Part shown: in pieces, positions 59,480 through 64,000 of the stretch | Position numbering within the stretch: position 1 is the first letter of the stretch | Layout of the letters: every line of letters starts with the position of its first letter | Source of the DNA: a virus | Strand: one strand, 5' to 3' | Length of the DNA stretch: 64,000 nt | Virus record (IMG/VR): IMGVR_UViG_3300034152_000556 | Span: 1-64,000 of that record | Translations under genes and position numbers: made by a program | The notes under the pieces: model-generated | Told to the model about the DNA's origin: nothing | Databases searched by the model: none | The model's input: the letters and a program-made list of their open reading frames with translations, nothing else

Positions 59480-59655
59480 AGTTGTTCTCCGTTTGAAGAT
59501 TTTTCGACGGTTTCTTCAATTTGAATTCTTTCTTTTTCTGAATCTGTTGAATCAACTACTTTCAGGAAGATGTTAAGCGCCAATACTGCTAGAAGAGCAG
59601 TAATTGCGATAGAAACCATTAATTCGATCAGAGTAAATCCTTTACTTTTTTTCAT
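59476..59655 (-). CDS. Type IV prepilin-like short protein
   Basis: 59 residues from the ATG that is seven bases after GAGGAG; another ATG two codons earlier is too close to that site. The sequence KKSKGFTLIELMVSIAITA is the class III signal of type IV prepilins and pseudopilins: basic leader, Gly6, then Phe and Glu11 (position +5), then a hydrophobic helix to about residue 34. Only about 25 charged residues follow, so there is no globular pilin head. A host prepilin peptidase could cut it after Gly6. It may interfere with host pili or secretion. It is coupled to the gp47 gene by ATGA. Confidence 0.75.
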   Translation of the reverse strand: MKKSKGFTLIELMVSIAITALLAVLALNIFLKVVDSTDSEKERIQIEETVEKSSNGEQL

Positions 59656-60091
59656 TTTCATTCTCCTCAAAATGTAAACATCTATCGATTGTTCGTAAGT
59701 GAGTTTTTATATAAATTTCTGATAACTTATCTGTGTTGACACCAATCATTTCACCTGATTTGTCATATTGCCCAAATTCATTAATTGTGAAACCTTCTTT
59801 TTCAATTAGATTGTATGCAGCATAGTATGCCATCTCCTCAAGATGATCACCTTCTAGTTGCCACACTCTTTCGCATTTCTTTAGTCTTGCTAAAATTTTA
59901 AATACCATATTTGTGAATGCTCGGGTGTCTATGTCATTATTCAAAACTTTTTCAATTTCGTTTTCTTCAAGCATATCACTTGATTTAAGAGCATTTATCA
60001 TTTCTTCATCTGTTGGTTCAAACCAATCTGGTATGAACACTAAATATGATGTTGATGAGCTGTTGGTCACAAAATCTCCTTTAATTTTCAT
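59642..60091 (-). CDS. DFVTNSSS-motif protein (paralogue 2)
   Basis: 149 residues from the ATG in the TTATGA overlap with the preceding gene; 12 upstream codons are not needed. It starts MKIKGDFVTNSSSTSYLVFI and continues PDWFEPTDEEMINALKSS, very like paralogue 3 (PDNWQVPSDEDIMKA) next door, so these two are tandem duplicates. The rest is helical and acidic. Its 3' end overlaps the prepilin-like gene's leader by 14 bases. Function unknown. Confidence 0.7.
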   Translation of the reverse strand: MKIKGDFVTNSSSTSYLVFIPDWFEPTDEEMINALKSSDMLEENEIEKVLNNDIDTRAFTNMVFKILARLKKCERVWQLEGDHLEEMAYYAAYNLIEKEGFTINEFGQYDKSGEMIGVNTDKLSEIYIKTHLRTIDRCLHFEENENEKK

Positions 60092-60474
60092 AACTCTATT
60101 TTTTTCAGATTTAATTGAGTATACCAATCATCAACCATTGATTTTGGTATTACATGAATTACACCTTCATAGTCTGGTGCGTATGTATCAAGTAATATGA
60201 CAGCATCACTACCTAGTGATTCAATAATGCTATAGTAAATGCTTTCATTTTCAGTTTGTGTAAAGGTCACATAATCTTTTGCTTCTTTTATCTCCTCTAA
60301 TGCATCCCTTACAGATTCAACTAACTTATCTATTTCGGTGTAACCAAGGTCTTGTTCGACATATTCGCAAGCCTTCATGATATCTTCATCACTTGGTACT
60401 TGCCAGTTGTCGGGAACACATATGAGATATGATGTTGATGAACTGTTCGTGACAAAGTCTAATTTTATTTTCAT
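60088..60474 (-). CDS. DFVTNSSS-motif protein (paralogue 3)
   Basis: 128 residues, start overlapping the helicase stop (ATGA). It begins MKIKLDFVTNSSSTSYLICV, then PDNWQVPSDEDIMKACEYV. The similarity to paralogue 2 covers about 40 N-terminal residues; the rest has diverged. The C-terminal part is mixed (AVILLDTYAPDYEGVIHVIP). The strong N-terminal conservation against weak conservation elsewhere suggests that the first 20 residues are a recognition or processing signal. Confidence 0.7.
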   Translation of the reverse strand: MKIKLDFVTNSSSTSYLICVPDNWQVPSDEDIMKACEYVEQDLGYTEIDKLVESVRDALEEIKEAKDYVTFTQTENESIYYSIIESLGSDAVILLDTYAPDYEGVIHVIPKSMVDDWYTQLNLKKIEL

Positions 60475-61874
60475 GCTCCACTCAATATTTGCATGGCTTG
60501 ATCTCTTTCAACGTTTGTGACCTTACCTTTGTAGTACAAGAGAAAACGTATAGACCACTCTTTTGCATCATAGAAATCAAGTCTGCTATAGAAGGTTCGA
60601 GATATTTTCTGACAACCAAAGTCAACCATGTCAATGATAATCGGTGTTTTCTTTCCTGGTTTATTTCTAACAATTCTACCAGTTAACTGCTCAACATTTG
60701 AAATCGGTGAGGTCATAATTACACAATCTTTCCAAGGTGCGTCGATGCCGTCTCGACACTTACCGGGAGTTGCGAACGAGACTTTGCTCTTTAATGCATC
60801 AAGCGATGCTGATGCATAAAACTTTGATTTACTCTTGACGTTGAGTTTACTATATAAATCATCAATTATCTTTTTTCTTTCGACCACTACAAGCATTTCT
60901 CGTTCGTTACATAATCTATTAAGCAAGTCAGTGGTAGCAGCAATAAACGGTTTTGATTTTCTCATCATTGTTAGGTATCTGCTTTTTTGAAACTCACCGC
61001 CCCAATACAGATAGTAGCGGCTTTTTGGTTGATCAATATCGTAGTGTACCAACAGAACCGTGACTTTTGGTATCATTGTACCTTCGATATCATTATCAGA
61101 AAATATCTTGCCAAGGTGATACTCAATTATATCACCATTTCCATCGTAACGATATGGTGTAGCACTCAGACCATACGTGTATTTTGCAGGGACATGAATT
61201 GAACACTCAGAGAAAGATGGTGCGCCAACCGATGTATGAACTTCATCAGCGATCATGATACCAATCTTTGCATCATTGAGTGCAAACAGAAAATCAGCCC
61301 TCTGTCTTTTTAAACACGATTTAAAGGTCTGAACTGTTGAAATAATTATTGGTTTTTGAAAATCATCTTTGAAAGTTGTTGAACTTAACAATGCGATGTC
61401 ATCATCTTCAAGATTTGTGAATTGAATGAACCGCTCTCTCCATTGCTTTGCAAGATTCTCTAGATGCACAAGCACTAAAGTTTTGCGTTTGCGCTCACCA
61501 ACCACATAGATTGAAATAACAGTTTTGCCTACACCGGGAGCTAGCTGTAATAGAGCACGGTCGTTCTCAAGTATATGTGCTATTGTTTTTTCTTGTAATT
61601 CGCTTCTTGGAGTGATGTTGTGTTGAATGTTAATTTGCTCACCCTCTTGTTGATGATTATCAATAACAGGGTTTGGTACGAATTTGTTAATCGGAAAATA
61701 TCTTGGTAAGAGAAGAAATTTCTCAGACTCAATATAAAACCGACTAACTTCAAATTCAGACGATTGGTATGCGCGGCTTCGTCGTGTTAAATGTTTTTTT
61801 ATTTCTTTGTAGAACTCCTCGTTTTCATGTTCACGAGATATTAATAGACCCGACCTTTGTATGACTTTTATCAT
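60471..61874 (-). CDS. UvsW-like superfamily 2 helicase
   Basis: 467 residues. Motif I LAPGVGKT (111-118), Ia LVLVHLENLAKQW, motif II IADEVH (DEVH box, about 213-218), motif III YGLSATPYR, and motif VI ITGRIVRNKPG-like EQLTGRIVRN. The TAT-SAT layout is that of UvsW/UvsY-era T4 helicases and of other phage SF2 enzymes that remodel branched DNA and R-loops. An N-terminal extension of about 90 residues is present, as in T4 UvsW. Coupled by ATGA to QueD upstream. Confidence 0.88.
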   Translation of the reverse strand: MIKVIQRSGLLISREHENEEFYKEIKKHLTRRSRAYQSSEFEVSRFYIESEKFLLLPRYFPINKFVPNPVIDNHQQEGEQINIQHNITPRSELQEKTIAHILENDRALLQLAPGVGKTVISIYVVGERKRKTLVLVHLENLAKQWRERFIQFTNLEDDDIALLSSTTFKDDFQKPIIISTVQTFKSCLKRQRADFLFALNDAKIGIMIADEVHTSVGAPSFSECSIHVPAKYTYGLSATPYRYDGNGDIIEYHLGKIFSDNDIEGTMIPKVTVLLVHYDIDQPKSRYYLYWGGEFQKSRYLTMMRKSKPFIAATTDLLNRLCNEREMLVVVERKKIIDDLYSKLNVKSKSKFYASASLDALKSKVSFATPGKCRDGIDAPWKDCVIMTSPISNVEQLTGRIVRNKPGKKTPIIIDMVDFGCQKISRTFYSRLDFYDAKEWSIRFLLYYKGKVTNVERDQAMQILSGA

Positions 61875-62302
61875 TGTGTATATTCAGCTTTTGCTGTCTC
61901 GCTTTCCCACACAGTTATCTTTTCTAGAACTAAAAGGTTTTGTGCGTCATCTTTTAGACTATCTATGATTCTGATTAGTCTTGTGAAGAAATATGATGCA
62001 AGGGCTTCAGCTGTCGGGTCAAATGGAAACAAATGTGCTCGACCGAATACATCTTCGTAATCTTCAACCAATTTTTTATCTTTCTCGTTTGCAAGAAATG
62101 AATGATCAAATTCTCCCATGAACTTCATAACTTCTTTCTTTAGCACACCAAAGTCAATAACCATATGGTCATCATTCAATTCATCACTTGAGACTGTGAT
62201 CTCAACTTTCATTGTGTGACCATGTATGAACTTGCAATAACCTTCATGCTTTGATAAGCGATGAGCAACGGGAAATTTCAATATTTTTGTTACTCGGTAC
62301 AT
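61871..62302 (-). CDS. queD: 6-carboxytetrahydropterin synthase (QueD)
   Basis: 143 residues behind CGGAGGG. Zinc ligands His14 (VAHRL), His27 and His29 (IHGHTM), catalytic Cys23 (YCKFIHGH), the ID(F) strand (VIDFGVLKK), DHSFL and the C-terminal WESETAKAEY all match QueD. It makes 6-carboxytetrahydropterin from dihydroneopterin triphosphate, the product of FolE2 (40698). The next steps (QueE, QueC) are not visible in the window. Confidence 0.92.
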   Translation of the reverse strand: MYRVTKILKFPVAHRLSKHEGYCKFIHGHTMKVEITVSSDELNDDHMVIDFGVLKKEVMKFMGEFDHSFLANEKDKKLVEDYEDVFGRAHLFPFDPTAEALASYFFTRLIRIIDSLKDDAQNLLVLEKITVWESETAKAEYTQ

Positions 62303-62312
62303 ATTCCCTCCG

Positions 62313-63611
62313 TTAAATCACCTTATCATATTGTTCAATGATATAAGGTTCGATATTCTGTAAGATTTCATTTATCTGTTTTACCTCTTTTTCGATTTGC
62401 TTTGTATCTGTGCTCATTGTTAAAAGTTTTCGTATTTTATATTTTGAAAGCAACTCATTTATTCGTGGTTTGCTTAATTTTGTCTTTTTCGATATAAAGT
62501 CTACAGAATCAAATAAATTCATGTTCTTAGACATACAGTGCTGCAACGGCTCTCTCATTATCCCCAAACTTATCAGCTCTTTTCGAGCATCAATAAGCTC
62601 TTCTGCTTTTGCCAATAACATCTTTTCATTTGTGTCTTTGAACATTTCGTATGTGGCATCAAGCATTTCATCGATTGGTTTTGTTGTAACTCTATCCACA
62701 TCGATGACATTGTTTTCAAATGTGATAAAACCTCTTACAGCATTTTTAAGAATAGGTTCAAATTCTCTTAATATCTTATCTCGATTGCGATCTTTTAATA
62801 CTTGAAAAACAATCTCTGTTTGATCAGTTGATAGATCAGTGAAACCAATTGAATTTGAATCTAACTCTTTAGCAAAATTTTTCAATATTGTTTCAAACTT
62901 TTTACCGGGAGGCCAAGAATATAGAGTTATTCTATGTGTTCGATAATCAATATCAAATCTCCCCTCGACCTCAATTCTTGCTTTACCTTTTGTTAGCAAG
63001 TTTTCTAACTGACGCTTTTCAGACAAAATATTGCAGTCTGTTAAAGGTGCTATTGTTGGTTTTGTTTTTCTAAGACCTTTCAACCATTGTAATCTTCGGT
63101 ATAGGTCTTTCATCGAATAGCAAGGTATATAAGTTTTGTAGCCAAATCCAATACCTTGAGTATACTCTCGACCAATGAGACACATTGGTAGCATCACCGG
63201 TAGAGAGAATGGTTCTTTTTGTTCAAGTTCGTTTTCAAACCAATCAACGTATTTGACATACTTAAATGCAAAATCTATCATCTGTTTTGACAGTTTGATT
63301 TCAGTATATCTCATCGCTGCCGGTCCTACTGGCTCAACCCCAACATTGCAGCCAAAGTTTCCTTGACCTTCAAGAAATCCCTGACGTACTAGCTGAACAA
63401 TTGTGCCATAGATCGATCCGTGCGGATGGTAGTTACCAGTAACATGACCGTCTACTCTTGCTGATTTTATAAACCTTTCTCTCGCTATTTGATACGCCAC
63501 CAACAGAACTCGTCGTTCAACTGGCTTTAGACCGTCAGCAGAGAGTGGAAAACTTCGCCAGTTCGAGTATTGACCATATTCTTTATACAGCTTCGGTAAC
63601 AATCCGTCCAC
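62313..63611 (-). CDS. Type II topoisomerase subunit A (gp52/GyrA/ParC-like)
   Basis: 432 residues from a GTG start behind AGGAGG. Active-site Tyr102 with Arg101 lies in GPAAMRYTEIKLS. Upstream YHPHGSIYGTIVQLVRQG is the GyrA/ParC helix (PHGD-type) region, and ADGLKPVERRVL is the typical N-terminal motif. The length equals T4 gp52 (442) and lacks the DNA-wrapping C-terminal domain of gyrase. It cuts and rejoins DNA together with an ATPase subunit that is not in the window. Confidence 0.93.
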   Translation of the reverse strand: MDGLLPKLYKEYGQYSNWRSFPLSADGLKPVERRVLLVAYQIARERFIKSARVDGHVTGNYHPHGSIYGTIVQLVRQGFLEGQGNFGCNVGVEPVGPAAMRYTEIKLSKQMIDFAFKYVKYVDWFENELEQKEPFSLPVMLPMCLIGREYTQGIGFGYKTYIPCYSMKDLYRRLQWLKGLRKTKPTIAPLTDCNILSEKRQLENLLTKGKARIEVEGRFDIDYRTHRITLYSWPPGKKFETILKNFAKELDSNSIGFTDLSTDQTEIVFQVLKDRNRDKILREFEPILKNAVRGFITFENNVIDVDRVTTKPIDEMLDATYEMFKDTNEKMLLAKAEELIDARKELISLGIMREPLQHCMSKNMNLFDSVDFISKKTKLSKPRINELLSKYKIRKLLTMSTDTKQIEKEVKQINEILQNIEPYIIEQYDKVI

Positions 63612-63981
63612 TAGTTTTTCCTCCTATTATGGGGAATTCAGGTTTTGTGCCATGCTTTGTTGCTTTTTTCAAATCGTGACCTTGTTTGATCATAAGAGGG
63701 TCAAAGTATGGGCCACCATTCATGGTGCAGAACACTTTTCCATTGATAAAGAAATAGGTAAAGTCAGTTGCACCACTGTGATTGTAGGGCCAGAGCCATT
63801 CATATAATACTCCATACCTACTTTCTTTCAGATGTTCCTCAACGAGATGTTCATACATTCGCCAATTAATTTGAATTAGAATGTCTGTTGGCACTGATAC
63901 AGGATCGCCATATCTTGTTAGACTACCTATATAGTACGCACCTAGTCCGGTTCCAGTATAAAAATCTGCTCTTTCATCCAT
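63583..63981 (-). CDS. Conserved phage protein of unknown function
   Basis: 132 residues behind TAGGTAAG. It is rich in aromatic residues and Gly (FYTGTGLGAYYIGSLTRYGDP, about 7-27) and has a patterned core (WLWPYNHSGATDFTYFFINGKV). The end overlaps the start of the topoisomerase gene by 29 bases. It appears as a small compact domain; no family can be named. Upstream of it only 19 bases remain in the window. Confidence 0.6.
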   Translation of the reverse strand: MDERADFYTGTGLGAYYIGSLTRYGDPVSVPTDILIQINWRMYEHLVEEHLKESRYGVLYEWLWPYNHSGATDFTYFFINGKVFCTMNGGPYFDPLMIKQGHDLKKATKHGTKPEFPIIGGKTSGRIVTEAV

Positions 63982-64000
63982 GTCTTACCTACAGTAAAGT

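Noticed and set aside
59470-59490. GGAGAAC before the gp47 start as another copy of the promoter motif
   Set aside because: It matches only GAGAACAA and sits at ribosome-site distance from the ATG inside the end of the prepilin-like gene, so it is better read as a Shine-Dalgarno.
1-64000. tRNA genes, CRISPR arrays, insertion sequences and attachment sites
   Set aside because: I scanned the gaps for cloverleaf patterns, regularly spaced repeats and transposase motifs and saw none. Gaps over 150 bases are few, and the largest (about 9770-9931 and 10781-10932) are explained by promoters, hairpins and leaders.

Overview
The window is a continuous piece of a large ('jumbo') contractile-tailed bacteriophage genome. 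It has a tail sheath, tail tube, gp25-like and gp6/J-like baseplate wedge proteins, a gp27-like hub protein, a long tape measure protein and a large terminase. It also has T4-like replication and recombination genes (gp46/gp47, a UvsW-like helicase, a gp52-like topoisomerase subunit) and its own multi-subunit RNA polymerase (beta and beta-prime, each on one chain). A lipobox plus C-terminal membrane segment in one gene (a possible unimolecular spanin) and a type IV prepilin-like peptide point to a Gram-negative host. The DNA is AT-rich, genes are packed with ATGA/TAATG overlaps, and I saw no tRNA genes, insertion sequences or CRISPR arrays. Capsid, portal and DNA polymerase genes are not here.

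Layout. 1-9051 (+): end of a tail-fibre-type gene, small virion and membrane genes (possible lysis group 1643-2915), a trypsin-like protease, an HD-domain protein, two tail/baseplate proteins and a metallophosphoesterase. 9091-9769 (-): two small genes. 9932-13658 (+): a zinc-ribbon protein, a tail protein and the sheath. 13712-19550 (-): an accessory block with a radical SAM enzyme, FmdB-like zinc ribbon, polymerase-beta-type nucleotidyltransferase, membrane proteins and a CCA-adding enzyme. 19672-28809 (+): HAD phosphatase, tail tube, a gp26/51-like assembly protein with an apparent +1 frameshift extension, baseplate genes, and three genes sharing a paired-cysteine domain. 28806-41794 (-): tail tube initiator candidate, tape measure, HEXXH protein, terminase, hub, a methyltransferase-like protein, unknowns and FolE2. 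41791-47486 (-): RNA polymerase. 47493-56267 (-): the ubiquitin-like cassette and a second radical SAM enzyme. 56257-63981 (-): recombination, prepilin-like peptide, two DFVTNSSS proteins, helicase, QueD and topoisomerase.

The most striking content is 48290-54551: two different E1/ThiF-type adenylating enzymes, a ubiquitin-like protein fused to a SAP-like helical domain and ending in Gly-Cys, a JAMM/JAB peptidase with its full metal motif, and a large E2-like protein. Together they look like a complete phage-encoded protein-conjugation (and deconjugation) pathway, related in plan to the PRTRC cassette of plasmids but with unusual fusions. Six near-identical copies of GAGAACAAA sit upstream of structural genes on both strands and are good candidates for promoters read by the phage RNA polymerase. 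FolE2 and QueD are two steps of the 7-deazaguanine pathway and hint at modified phage DNA or tRNA. Functions are inferred from motifs read by eye; no database search was run.
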